From: Kitasatospora xanthocidica
Lineage (GTDB): Bacteria; Actinomycetota; Actinomycetes; Streptomycetales; Streptomycetaceae
Direction of reading: 5' to 3'
NCBI RefSeq assembly: GCF_014656195.1
Contig: NZ_BNBY01000004.1
Span: 404,736-468,735 of the forward strand
DNA length: 64,000 bases
Part shown: in pieces, positions 43,358 through 52,166 of the stretch
Position numbering within the stretch: the stretch's first letter is position 1
Layout: each line of letters opens with the position of its first letter
Made by a program: the position numbers and the translations under genes
The notes under the pieces: model-generated
The model's database searches: none
The model's input: only the letters and a program-made list of their open reading frames with translations
Told to the model about the DNA's origin: nothing

Positions 43358-43918
43358 GTGACCACCACGACCACGTACATCGCGTTCCTGCGGGCCGTCA
43401 ACGTCGGCGGGCGCACCGTGAAGATGGAGCGGCTGCGGGCGCTCTTCGCCGAGCTGGGCCTGGGGAACGTCCGCTCGTACATCCAGAGCGGCAACGTCTT
43501 CTTCACCACCGACGGGCCGGCCGGCGCACCGGAGCGCGCCGCGCTGACCCGGCGGATCGAGGAGCACCTGGAGCAGGCGCTCGGCTACCCGGTGCCGGTG
43601 ATGCTGCGGACGGTGGACGAGGTGGCCGGGCTGCTCGCCGCCGACCACTTCCGGGAGGTCGAGGTGACGCCGGACGTCCGGCTGGTCGTCGCCTTCCTCT
43701 CCGAGCCGCTGCCCGCCGAACTCGCCCGTCCGCACCGCTCGCCCAAGGGCGACGTCGAGGTGCTCGGCGCCGATCCGGGGGCCGCCTACGTGGTGATCCA
43801 CCTGCGGGACGGCAAGTGGGTCACCAAGGACATGTTCGGCAAGGGCTACCGGGGTTCGGTCACCTCCCGGTTCCTGCACACCACCGAGAAGATCCTCGCC
43901 GCCGCCCGCAAGGCCTGA
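43358..43918 (+). CDS. DUF1697 domain protein
   Basis: A 186-aa protein starting VTTTTTYIAFLRAVNVGGRT. The opening FLRAVNVGGR motif is the family hallmark. Also seen are LRALFAELGLGNVRSYIQSG, NVFFT, and the C-terminal GKGYRGSVTSRFLHTTEKIL. The function is unknown. GTG 43358 follows GGCGG; the frame extends upstream through the tandem repeat, which is unlikely to be translated. Confidence 0.9.
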   Translation: MTTTTTYIAFLRAVNVGGRTVKMERLRALFAELGLGNVRSYIQSGNVFFTTDGPAGAPERAALTRRIEEHLEQALGYPVPVMLRTVDEVAGLLAADHFREVEVTPDVRLVVAFLSEPLPAELARPHRSPKGDVEVLGADPGAAYVVIHLRDGKWVTKDMFGKGYRGSVTSRFLHTTEKILAAARKA

Positions 43919-44099
43919 CGGCTCGCGGCACCCGCCGCCCGCAAGGCCTGACGACCCGTACGGCCTGCGGGAACCCCGGCGCGGACCGCCCGGAACCACG
44001 TGGCCGGACAGGGCGTCTGGACTCGCGTGACGTACGAAGCACGCGCCCGCGCCCGGCGTGATCTGGACAGCCCCGGTCGGCCGAGCCGACAATTCGGCC

Positions 44100-44645
44100 A
44101 TGACGCCTCCTGAGTTCCCCACCGGCCGGATCCGGCCCTCCGACGCCGAACGGGACCAGGCGCTCGGGGTGCTGAAGGACGGCGCGGGCAGCGGGCGGCT
44201 CTCCCACGACACCTTCCTCGGCCGGATGGACATCGTCCTGCAGGCCAACAGCCGGAGCGAGTTGGACGCGGCGGTGGCCGGCCTGCCCACCGGCGGCCCG
44301 GTGGAACGCTTCGTGCTGCGCACGGTCGGCCGGGTCTCCGGCTTCGGCGACCGGATCAACCGGGCCTGGCGCACCGAGCGGCTGCCCGGGCTGAGCCTGC
44401 CGCAGGCCGGCGCCGGGACGCTCACGATCGGCCGGATCCCCGGCTCGGGGCTGCGGCTGCACAACGCCTCGGTCTCCCGGAGCCACGCCGAACTGCGGCA
44501 GGAGAACGGCGACTGGGTGCTGTACGACCTCGGCTCGACCAACGGCACGCACGTCAACGGGCGCCGGATCGCGGGCGGCGTCCGGGTGCGGCCGGGCGAC
44601 CAGGTGCGGTTCGGGGACCTGGAGTTCCGGCTCGTCGCCCTCTGA
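44100..44645 (+). CDS. DUF1707 and FHA domain protein
   Basis: A 181-aa protein. The N-terminal DUF1707 reads IRPSDAERDQALGVLKDGAG then SGRLSHDTFLGRMDIVLQA. The C-terminal FHA domain (about 100-180) reads LTIGRIPGSGLRLHNASVSR, SHAELRQENGDWVLYDLGST, NGTHVNGRRIAGGVRVRPGD, with the conserved R, SxSH and NGTxVNG elements. FHA domains bind phosphothreonine, so the protein is probably a Ser/Thr-kinase signalling target. No kinase gene is adjacent. Confidence 0.92.
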   Translation: MTPPEFPTGRIRPSDAERDQALGVLKDGAGSGRLSHDTFLGRMDIVLQANSRSELDAAVAGLPTGGPVERFVLRTVGRVSGFGDRINRAWRTERLPGLSLPQAGAGTLTIGRIPGSGLRLHNASVSRSHAELRQENGDWVLYDLGSTNGTHVNGRRIAGGVRVRPGDQVRFGDLEFRLVAL

Positions 44646-44674
44646 CCTCCCGCTCCGGGGCGGCGGCGCGGCGG

Positions 44675-45637
44675 TCAGTGCGGGAACTGCCGGGGCGGCC
44701 GCTGCCGGGGCAGCTCGTCCTGGAACTCCGCGATGGCGGTGGCGATCTGGCGGGTCACCACGGTGCGCTCCAGCCGGTCCAGGTAGCGGTTCTCCGCGGC
44801 CAGCGCCTCGACCGTGACGCCGAAGTACATCGCCATCAGCGGGTTGACGAACAGCTCGCTGCCGTCGGTCCGCTCGGTGAACCGGACGTCGCCGAACTCG
44901 CCGCGCAGCGCCGCCGCCACCGAGCCGTTGACGATGCTGGGGTGCTCGGGGAAGGCGGCCCTGGCGTGCTCGACGGCGTCCAGGTAGAGCACCGCCTCCC
45001 GGCTGGCGCGTGGGATGGAGAAGGCGCCGAGGTAGCCGCCGGCCCGGTCCAGCGCGGCGAGGTTCTCCAGCACCAGCGAGTGGTTGACGCCGTGGTAGGA
45101 GTCGACGCCGAAGCCCAGGCAGGCGACCAGCCGCTCCGGCACCTCCCGGAGCCCGGCCACCGCCGCCAGGCTGGCCATGTCCTCCTCCGGGGTGCCGAGT
45201 CCGGCCTCGTCGCCGCGCATCAGGATGTCCGTGCCGCCGTCCACCAGCAGGACGGCGTCGACGCCGAGGCGGCCGACCAGTGCGCGGTAGGCCTCGCGCA
45301 GCGGCTGCACGCCCACCGACGGGAAGGCCCACACGGTGTCGGGCATCCCGTGCAGGTTCAGCCAGCGGGCCAGGGTGCGCTCGGGGAAGTAGCCCACGGG
45401 GCCGGCGGTGTCCGGCCCGATCCTGGCCACGTCGGGCTCCGCCCACACGTCGAGCGGCAGCCCGTAGAGGTGGGTGAAGGAGAGGTTGGCCAGGTGCACC
45501 TCCTTGCCCGCGGCGCGCAGGGCGAGGGCGATCGGCAGCCCGGCGTACACGTCGAAGCCGCCGCCGGCCCCGGCGATCAGGATGCGGTCGGCGGCCAGCA
45601 GCCGGGTGATCAGCGGGGGTTGCAGCAGAGAGGTCAC
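44675..45637 (-). CDS. DUF1152 domain protein
   Basis: A 320-aa protein with GAGGGFDVYAGLPIALALRA near the N-terminus, GRLGVDAVLLVDGGTDILMR in the middle, and ACLGFGVDSYHGVNHSLVLE further on. These are recognised as DUF1152. The family is a predicted metabolic enzyme of unknown function. It is convergent with the FHA gene and divergent from the DUF6891 gene, so probably monocistronic. Confidence 0.82.
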   Translation of the reverse strand: MTSLLQPPLITRLLAADRILIAGAGGGFDVYAGLPIALALRAAGKEVHLANLSFTHLYGLPLDVWAEPDVARIGPDTAGPVGYFPERTLARWLNLHGMPDTVWAFPSVGVQPLREAYRALVGRLGVDAVLLVDGGTDILMRGDEAGLGTPEEDMASLAAVAGLREVPERLVACLGFGVDSYHGVNHSLVLENLAALDRAGGYLGAFSIPRASREAVLYLDAVEHARAAFPEHPSIVNGSVAAALRGEFGDVRFTERTDGSELFVNPLMAMYFGVTVEALAAENRYLDRLERTVVTRQIATAIAEFQDELPRQRPPRQFPH

Positions 45638-45732
45638 CGGCGGACGGTAGCACCGGGCGCCCGGGGCGGACCGGGCGGCCCTGGCGGGCCCCGGCAGCCC
45701 TGATTGTCAGTGGCGGGTGCGACGATGCGGGC

Positions 45733-46326
45733 ATGACCCAGGAGACGGCTCTCACCCCCGACGTGCTGCGCGAAGCCCAGGAGCGGGCCCGCGAGTTGAT
45801 CCGGTGCGGCTTCCAGGAGCCGGACGAGATAGCCGAGTCCCTGGTCGAGGTCCTCGACGACCAGGGGCTCACCGAGGAGGAGGCGGAGCGGATCGTCGCT
45901 CCGCTGTGGAGCGAGCGGCTGGCCGAGCAGGCCGCGTGGCCGGAGGTCACGGACGTCGACCGGCTGGCTGACGCCTTCGACGCGCTGGAGGACCAGGGCA
46001 TCGTCGCGGCCATGGACTTCACCTGCTGCGCCGGCTGCGGCTACGCCGAGATCGGCGCCGAGGCCGAGGCGGGCTCCTCCGGTTTCGTCTTCTTCCACCA
46101 GCAGGACACCGAGTCGGCGGCCGCCGGGCGCGGACTGATGCTCCGGTACGGGGTGTTCCACACCGAGGGCGAGCCGGTCGAGGTCGCGGAGCGCCGGACG
46201 GCGGGGATCGGGCGGACGGTGGTCGCCGCGCTGGAGGCGGCCGGGCTTCCCGCGGAGTGGGACGGGTCGCCGCGCACGGCGATCCGGGTCGCTCCGCTGG
46301 AGTGGCTCAACCGCCTTCCGGAGTAG
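45733..46326 (+). CDS. DUF6891 family protein
   Basis: A 197-aa protein with MDFTCCAGCGYAEIGAEAEA, GFVFFHQQDTESAAAGRGLM and LRYGVFHTEGEPVEVAERRT, recognised as DUF6891. The paired CCxxC cysteines suggest metal binding. No enzymatic role is known. ATG 45733 is the only sensible start. Confidence 0.8.
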   Translation: MTQETALTPDVLREAQERARELIRCGFQEPDEIAESLVEVLDDQGLTEEEAERIVAPLWSERLAEQAAWPEVTDVDRLADAFDALEDQGIVAAMDFTCCAGCGYAEIGAEAEAGSSGFVFFHQQDTESAAAGRGLMLRYGVFHTEGEPVEVAERRTAGIGRTVVAALEAAGLPAEWDGSPRTAIRVAPLEWLNRLPE

Positions 46327-46365
46327 GCCTCGGCCGGGCAGGCGTCGGCCGGGCGCGCGCGGCGC

Positions 46366-46429
46366 GGGTCGAGGGTGGCTCGGGTCGAGGGCGGCAAGGG
46401 TCGAGGGCGGCAAGGGTCGAGGGCGGAAC
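46366..46429. repeat. 16-bp tandem repeat, four units
   Basis: Units of GGGTCGAGGGCGGCAA at 46366, 46382, 46398 and 46414, with the first and last slightly different. It lies in the gap between the DUF6891 gene and the lipoprotein gene. Confidence 0.85.
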
Positions 46430-46477
46430 CTCTCGCGTTCAGGGGGTGCCGAGGGCGGCGGTGAGCACCGGGAAGGG

Positions 46478-46879
46478 TCAGTCGCGCTCGATGTGCACCT
46501 CGGCGAAGTGGTCGCTCCGGTCCGACTTGCGGATGGTGACCCGGACGTTGCCGACGGCGGTCTCGGAGTCCTTGCTCACGGTCTTCTTGTTGTCGCCGAT
46601 GGTCACCTCGGCCCCGCTGTCGCTGATGTGACCGACCGTCATCTTCATCGGGTTGTCGCCGCCGAAGACCTTGACGGTCTTCGAGGCGTCCACGCCGTCG
46701 GTCTTGATGCCGACGGTGCACTTGTGGTCGTCAAGGCAGAGCGCCACCCCGCCCTCGCAGGCGGCCAGTCCGGCGCCGAGCGTCAGGACGGCGCCTGCGG
46801 CGACGATCGCCGAGCCGATCCGGAAGCGGGTCCGCAGGCTGGTGCGGTGGGCCTTGGCAGTGCTGCTCGCTGTGGTCAT
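46478..46879 (-). CDS. putative secreted lipoprotein
   Basis: A 133-aa protein with a signal sequence (LRTRFRIGSAIVAAGAVLTL) ending in the lipobox LAAC, and a mature domain of CLDDHKCTVGIKTDGVDASK, HISDSGAEVTIGDNKKTVSK, VRVTIRKSDRSDHFAEVHIE. The mature domain has beta-strand periodicity. No family is recognised. ATG 46879 gives the signal peptide a normal length. Confidence 0.7.
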   Translation of the reverse strand: MTTASSTAKAHRTSLRTRFRIGSAIVAAGAVLTLGAGLAACEGGVALCLDDHKCTVGIKTDGVDASKTVKVFGGDNPMKMTVGHISDSGAEVTIGDNKKTVSKDSETAVGNVRVTIRKSDRSDHFAEVHIERD

Positions 46880-47105
46880 GTCCTCGACGGTAGTGGACCG
46901 GACACGCCCCGCCATCAACCGTCGGCGGGAGGCCTGCCCTGGTGGAGCCCGGATCGGCCGGGCGATCGAACCCCGAGAGCGGTGGGTCGAATCCCCTAGG
47001 GGACTCCGGGAGTTGTCCGGCAGCCGGGCGCCCGACGCGCCGTCAGCATATGCCGGAGGTCTGTGCCACGCGCGTAGATCGATGAGCCGCGAAAAGGCCC
47101 GCCGG

Positions 47106-47912
47106 TCAGTCGGCGATGATCCCCAGGACGGTCCCCGGAGCGTCGCCCGGGCCCTCGCCGAAGCCGTCCTCCGCACCGCCGCCCGGCCCCCACAGCGGCG
47201 CGGTGCAACGCTGGTAGGTCGCCTGCCAGTGCGGCCAGTTGCGGGCCACGTCGTCGTCGCACTCGGCCAGCAGCCGGTCCACCTCCGCCGGGTCCACACC
47301 GTCCAGCAGCCAGGCCAGCGCGTCCGCCGTGCCCGGGCCGTCCGCCACGCGCAGCAGGTCGAGCAGCTCGCCCAGGCCGCCGAGCCGGGAGCCGTCGGCG
47401 ACCACCCGCTCCATCCGGGGCAGCAACTGGCGCTCCTCGATCCGCAGGTGGGTCTCCAGCCGGGCCGCCAGGTCCTCCATCGCGTAGGCGACCGGCCAGG
47501 CGCTGCCGGTGTCCCGGCTGGCGATCCGGACCAGCGTGGTGACCCGGGTGAACGAGTGGTCGAGGTTGTGGTGGTCGGCCTCCAGCCAGTTGAGCAGCAG
47601 TCGCAGCTCGGGGGCGAAGCGGCGCACGATCGGCCAGATCCGGGTGTCCTGCTGCTCGTGGTGGCAGGTCAGCATCGCGGTCATGAAGGTCCAGTGCCGC
47701 AGCAGCGCCTCGCCCTTGTCCTCCTCCTCGGGCTGGAGCAGCCGGAGCGCGTTGGGCAGCCGGGCGAGGTCGCGGCGCAGTGCGGCGTGCACCAGCCGCA
47801 GCCCGGAGAACCGCACGGTCGACGGTTCGTCGTCCCCGCCCCGCGGGTCGGCGCCGGGCTGACCCTGCGCGGGCACGGCGGGAGCGGGCTGGGGCAGCAG
47901 GCGGATCGGCAT
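47106..47912 (-). CDS. hemerythrin-like HHE-domain protein
   Basis: A 268-aa helical protein with His/Glu-rich segments spaced as in hemerythrin domains: LRLVHAALRRDLARLP, TAMLTCHHEQQDTRIWPIVR, LEADHHNLDHSF and RLETHLRIEERQLLPRM. These residues could bind a di-iron centre. The start ATG 47912 follows AAGAGAG. The function (oxygen sensing, regulation or iron storage) is not assigned. Confidence 0.78.
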   Translation of the reverse strand: MPIRLLPQPAPAVPAQGQPGADPRGGDDEPSTVRFSGLRLVHAALRRDLARLPNALRLLQPEEEDKGEALLRHWTFMTAMLTCHHEQQDTRIWPIVRRFAPELRLLLNWLEADHHNLDHSFTRVTTLVRIASRDTGSAWPVAYAMEDLAARLETHLRIEERQLLPRMERVVADGSRLGGLGELLDLLRVADGPGTADALAWLLDGVDPAEVDRLLAECDDDVARNWPHWQATYQRCTAPLWGPGGGAEDGFGEGPGDAPGTVLGIIAD

Positions 47913-48135
47913 GGGACTCTCTTCACGGCTTGGGGCAGGACGGGTGGGGCGGCCGGTGAGGACCACCCCAGCCAAGGTGCCCGCAGTCGATCAGAGGCGA
48001 ATCAATGTCCGATTGACGCGCAGGTCAGGGCGTTTATCGGGGCGGACGCAACGCCCCGCGACCCCCGCCCCGTGTAACCGGACGAGGGTGCGCACGTCGC
48101 GCGCGCCGGGGAGTCCAGGGGAACAGCGAGGCCGC

Positions 48136-48642
48136 ATGTCACCGGAGCAGGAGCAGTCGTTCGACGAGTTCGTCGCGGCGCGGTACGCCGCGCTGCGCCG
48201 CACCGGCTACCTGCTCTGCGGCGACTGGCACCTCGCCGAGGACCTCGCGCAGACCACGCTGGTGAAGCTGTACGCGCGCTGGAACCGGCTGCGCGACCCG
48301 GAGTCCGCGGCCGGATACGCCCGGACCACCCTGGTCCGCAGCTACATCGACACCCGGCGGCTGCGCCGCTCGCACGAGATGCCCTCGCCGGAGCTGCCGG
48401 AGCCGACGGCGGCCGACCAGGCGGACCCGGAGCGCCGGCTGGCCCTGCTGGCCGCGCTGGCGCAGGTCAGTCCGGCCTACCGGGCGGCGCTGGTGCTGCG
48501 GTTCTGGGAGGACCAGTCGGTCGAGGCGACGGCGGCGGCCCTGCGCCAGAGCCCCGGCACGGTGAAGTCCAACACCAGCCGAGGGCTGGCCCAGCTGCGG
48601 GTGATCCTCGGCGACTCGCTGCGGGAGATCGCGGCGAGCTGA
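48136..48642 (+). CDS. SigE-family ECF RNA polymerase sigma factor
   Basis: A 168-aa protein: FDEFVAARYAALRRTGYLLC, HLAEDLAQTTLVKLYARWNR in region 2, and the region 4 HTH VSPAYRAALVLRFWEDQSVE then ATAAALRQSPGTVKSNTSRG. This is the SigE subfamily of ECF sigma factors common in actinomycetes. The following gene encodes a protein with one membrane segment, a likely regulatory partner. ATG 48136 is used. Confidence 0.9.
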   Translation: MSPEQEQSFDEFVAARYAALRRTGYLLCGDWHLAEDLAQTTLVKLYARWNRLRDPESAAGYARTTLVRSYIDTRRLRRSHEMPSPELPEPTAADQADPERRLALLAALAQVSPAYRAALVLRFWEDQSVEATAAALRQSPGTVKSNTSRGLAQLRVILGDSLREIAAS

Positions 48643-48658
48643 GCCGGGCCGCCGGGCC

Positions 48659-48720
48659 CGGACCGGACCGGAGCGGACCGGACCGGACCGGACCGGACTG
48701 CGGGACCCGGACCGGACCGC
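48659..48720. repeat. GGACC-rich simple repeat tract
   Basis: Repeated GGACC/GGACCGGACC units run between the sigma-factor gene and its partner. There is no coding content. It is a possible copy-number-variable spacer. Confidence 0.7.
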
Positions 48721-48750
48721 GGGGCGAACGAACAGAACGAGAAGAACGAG

Positions 48751-49689
48751 ATGAGCGGGACGAGCGAGAGACGAGAGGGAAGCGGGTTGAACCGGGACGA
48801 TCCGGCGTTCGACGCCGACGACATGGACGCGCTGTTCCGCGCGGTCCTGGACCAGCAGGAGCCGGCCACTCCCCTGGCGTTGCTGCCGGAGGTCCGCCGC
48901 TCCGGCGTACGGCTGCGCCGCCGGCGACGGCTGCTGGCCACCGGCGCGACCGCCGCGGCGGTGGGCCTGCTGGCCACGGCGGGCTGGGCGGTCCACGGCC
49001 GGACCGCGGCGGCGCCGGAGCGGACGCTCCCCCCGGCGGCGGGCGTGCGGGGCGCGCCCGCCGCGCCGACGAGCCCGCCGCCCGCCGCGACGACCGGCCC
49101 GCCACCCGCGACCACCGTCGCGACGACCGCCGCCACCGCGGCCACCGGGACGGGCGGGACGGCCACGACCGGCGGCCGGGCCCTGTTCGCCCTCCTGCAG
49201 AACCACCTGCCCGAGGACTTCCGAGAGATCTCCGCGGGCACCACGACGGACGACTTCCTGCTGACCAGGCACGACGGCGGAACGGTCCAGGTCAGCCGGC
49301 GCTCGGACGGGCCGTCCGGGCCGTTCGGCGGCACCACCTCGCCGTGCGAGCTGCGCACGACCGACTGGGGCCCGATGAGCCCGGACGGCGAGGACTGCGT
49401 GGGCATGCCGCTGCCGGACGGCTCGATGGTCTGGGTGCTGCACCCGCTCACGTTCGTTCCGCACGGCCAGGAGTCCGAGATCCGCGTCATCACCCCGGAC
49501 CGCCTGGTCTACGCCCTGCACTTCGCCCGGGCCGAGGCCCAGCCGGAGCCGTCCGACCAGACCGTGGCACTGCCGCAGCTGCTGATGCTGGCCGGGCGGT
49601 CGGGGTTCCTGGCGGCGCTCCGGGACGGTTTGGGGGATTCCCCGGCCCCCGGGTCGTCGACCCCCCGGCCACCGTCCGCGACGCCCTGA
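48751..49689 (+). CDS. membrane protein partner of the ECF sigma factor
   Basis: A 312-aa protein. The N-terminal cytosolic ~55 residues (LNRDDPAFDADDMDALFRAV) precede one hydrophobic segment (LLATGATAAAVGLLATAGWA), then a Pro/Thr/Ala-rich extracytoplasmic linker and a globular C-terminal region (LQNHLPEDFREISAGTTTDD). The topology and position behind the sigma gene suggest an anti-sigma or sensory partner. No ZAS zinc motif was found, so this is inference. Confidence 0.65.
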   Translation: MSGTSERREGSGLNRDDPAFDADDMDALFRAVLDQQEPATPLALLPEVRRSGVRLRRRRRLLATGATAAAVGLLATAGWAVHGRTAAAPERTLPPAAGVRGAPAAPTSPPPAATTGPPPATTVATTAATAATGTGGTATTGGRALFALLQNHLPEDFREISAGTTTDDFLLTRHDGGTVQVSRRSDGPSGPFGGTTSPCELRTTDWGPMSPDGEDCVGMPLPDGSMVWVLHPLTFVPHGQESEIRVITPDRLVYALHFARAEAQPEPSDQTVALPQLLMLAGRSGFLAALRDGLGDSPAPGSSTPRPPSATP

Positions 49690-49763
49690 CCGCGGCCCCT
49701 GACCGCACGCGACGCCCTGACCGCGGCCCCTGACCACGGCCCCTGCCGCGGCCCTCTGACCGC

Positions 49764-49800
49764 GCGCGGCCGCCGGAGTCAGTGACCCCGGCGGCCGCGC
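49764..49800. terminator. terminator between convergent genes
   Basis: A 13-bp perfect inverted repeat, GCGCGGCCGCCGG (49764-49776) / CCGGCGGCCGCGC (49788-49800), between the sigma partner and the esterase. The preceding 49690-49760 contains two direct GACGCCCTGACCGCGGCCCC repeats. Confidence 0.75.
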
Positions 49801-49816
49801 GGAAGCCGGACCGGCC

Positions 49817-50869
49817 TCAGTCGGCCGCCGGGCCGGCCAGGTTCTTGGTCAGCCACTCCAGGGTGTCCGGGATCATCTTCTTGAAGTCCGAGGTCAGGTG
49901 CTTGCCGCCGGGCTGCTCGTAGTAGGTGATGCCCACCGGCGGGGCGGCCTTGGCCACCCAGTTCTTGACCACCTTGGTCTCGTACGGGTTGGCCCCGCCC
50001 GCCGTGACCAGCATCTTCACGTCGGCCTTGCCCTCGGCGACCATCACGTCCGGGTTGTTGGCCGCGCGCTCGGCGTCGTGGCCCTTCCACAGCAGCGAGT
50101 CCGGGATGAAGTAGCCGTCGATCGGCACCGCGGCCTTGTAGACGTCCGGGAACTGGAGGGCGAGCTTGGCGCTGCAGAAGCCGCCGGTGGAGGCGCCCAT
50201 CACGCCCCAGCCGTCGCGGCCCTTCACGGTGCGGAAGTTGGCGCGGACGAAGTCGGGGAGGTCCTGGGCCATCCAGGTCGCCATCTTGGGCTGGCCCGGG
50301 ATGTCGGAGCAGTCCAGCGCGTTCTTCTCGTCGCTGTTGAAGTTCTGCACCGGCATGATCATGATGAACGGGTGGGACTTGCCCTCCTTGACCAGCCGCT
50401 CGTTCTCCTCCTGGATCGGCAGCTGGTTGTCGGTCCAGGTGTTGTAGCCGTTGCTCTGGCCGCCCGCGAAGAGGGTGAGCACCGGGAAGCCGGTCTTGGC
50501 GAACTTGGGGTCGTTGTACTCGGGCGGCAGCCAGACCCAGACCTTGCCGGAGACGCCGGACTTCGCACCGGCCACGGTGGTCACGAAGATCGGACCGGCG
50601 GCGGTGTCCCGGGCCTTGGTGAGGTTGGCGTTCGGGCCGGTCGGCATCAGCACCTTGCCCGTGGAGGGCGCGGTGCTCGGGGTGCCCGAGGCGCTGCCGC
50701 CGGCCGTCGCGGTGCCCGTGGTGGTGCCGGTCCCGGCCGGGGTGGCGCCCGCCGTGGCACTGTCCCCCTTCCCACCGCCGGAGCTCCCGCAGGCCGCGAG
50801 CGAGGCGGCCAGGGCGAGCACGGCGGCGCCGGACAGGACGGCACGGTAACGGGACGACTGCCTAAGCAC
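49817..50869 (-). CDS. secreted lipoprotein esterase (alpha/beta hydrolase)
   Basis: A 350-aa protein with a signal peptide ending in the lipobox LAACGSSGG (about residue 24 onward). The mature enzyme has a catalytic serine in GVMGASTGGFCSAKLALQFP (GxSxG), an acid candidate in the region around MVAEGKADVKMLVTAGG, and a histidine in EQPGGKHLTSDFKK. This is the esterase D / mycolyltransferase-like fold. GTG 50869 is preferred because it gives a normal signal peptide. The substrate is unknown. Confidence 0.82.
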   Translation of the reverse strand: MLRQSSRYRAVLSGAAVLALAASLAACGSSGGGKGDSATAGATPAGTGTTTGTATAGGSASGTPSTAPSTGKVLMPTGPNANLTKARDTAAGPIFVTTVAGAKSGVSGKVWVWLPPEYNDPKFAKTGFPVLTLFAGGQSNGYNTWTDNQLPIQEENERLVKEGKSHPFIMIMPVQNFNSDEKNALDCSDIPGQPKMATWMAQDLPDFVRANFRTVKGRDGWGVMGASTGGFCSAKLALQFPDVYKAAVPIDGYFIPDSLLWKGHDAERAANNPDVMVAEGKADVKMLVTAGGANPYETKVVKNWVAKAAPPVGITYYEQPGGKHLTSDFKKMIPDTLEWLTKNLAGPAAD

Positions 50870-51291
50870 GGTGAGGACTCTCCGACCGATGTCGCGCCCG
50901 GTCCGTCTGACCGGGCGGCGGCCCCCCGGTGGGGCCGGACAGACCCGGGGGCGCAACGCGGGTAGGGCCCCCGGGGTGGTGGTGCGCCGTCCCTCGCGGG
51001 GGCGCGCCTTCCTGCGATCTTATGACGTGACCCGGGGTGGGCCGGTTGCGCGTCGGCCACCGGAAATCCAATGTTTGTTCGCGATCGGGTAAAGCCCTCG
51101 GCTCAGCCCGCCGGACGGCGGGGGTCGAACGGCGGGTTTCACAACCACGTGTGCGTCCGAGCGCCGGATTCCGGGTGTTTTCGACCAGTGACGCCGGGCC
51201 GCGGATCCGGAACGATCTCTCCCGGGACCGGCTGGAGAGCGACCGGGCCGCCACCGCCACCGCCACCGCCACCGCCACCGAGGAGAGTGCC

Positions 51292-52035
51292 ATGCCCCAG
51301 CAGATCGCCGTCGTCACCGGAGCGGGGAGCGGCGTCGGCCGGGCCGTCGCGGTCGAGCTGGCCGCGGCCGGCTGGCTCCCCGTGCTGGCCGGCCGCCGGG
51401 CCGAGCCGCTGCGGGAGACCGCCCGGCTCTGCGCCGCCCCGGCCGACGTGCTGCCGACCGACGTCACCGACCCTGCCGCCGTGGACGCCCTGTTCGCCGC
51501 GACCGCCGAGCGGCACGGCCGGGTGGACCTGCTGTTCAACAACGCCGGCAGCTTCGGCCCGGCCGTCCCGGTGGAGGAGCTGGAGGTCGAGGCCTGGCGG
51601 GCCGTGGTCGACCTCAACCTGACCGGCGCCTTCCTCTGCGCCCGGGCGGCGTTCCGGCAGATGAAGGCCCAGGACCCGCGGGGCGGCCGGATCATCAACA
51701 ACGGGTCGATCTCGGCGCACGTCCCGCGCCCGCACTCGATCGCCTACACCGCGACCAAGCACGCGGTCACCGGTCTGACCAAGTCGCTCTCCCTGGACGG
51801 CCGCCCGTACCGGATCGCCTGCGGGCAGATCGACATCGGCAACGCGGCGACCGACATGACGGCGGCGATGGGCGCGGGCGTCCGGCAGGCGGACGGCCGG
51901 ATCGCCCCCGAGCCGACCATGGACGTGGCCGACGTCGCCCGCACCGTGCGGCACATGGCCGCGCTGCCGCTGGAGGCGAATGTGCAGTTCGCCACGGTCA
52001 TGGCGACGGCCATGCCGTACATCGGGCGCGGCTGA
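51292..52035 (+). CDS. short-chain dehydrogenase/reductase
   Basis: A 247-aa classical SDR with [57 protein letters not shown] (catalytic Ser and YxxxK). Substrate unknown. The start ATG 51292 has GAGGAG upstream. A (CCACCG)n microsatellite lies just ahead of it at about 51248-51279. Confidence 0.9.
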   Translation: MPQQIAVVTGAGSGVGRAVAVELAAAGWLPVLAGRRAEPLRETARLCAAPADVLPTDVTDPAAVDALFAATAERHGRVDLLFNNAGSFGPAVPVEELEVEAWRAVVDLNLTGAFLCARAAFRQMKAQDPRGGRIINNGSISAHVPRPHSIAYTATKHAVTGLTKSLSLDGRPYRIACGQIDIGNAATDMTAAMGAGVRQADGRIAPEPTMDVADVARTVRHMAALPLEANVQFATVMATAMPYIGRG

Positions 52036-52092
52036 GACCCCTCCCCGAGGCCACTCCCCGAGGCCACTCCCCGAGGCCCCGGCTCACGACGG

Positions 52093-52126
52093 GGGAACCC
52101 CGTCAGGCGAGGCTGACGGGGTTCCC
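52093..52126. terminator. bidirectional terminator between SDR and amylase genes
   Basis: A 14-bp perfect inverted repeat, GGGAACCCCGTCAG (52093-52106) / CTGACGGGGTTCCC (52113-52126), loop six bases. Three CTCCCCGAGGCCA-type repeats precede it. Confidence 0.8.
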
Positions 52127-52166
52127 GGGACCGGCGGCCGGGGGCGTCCGGAACCGCGGCGGCGGG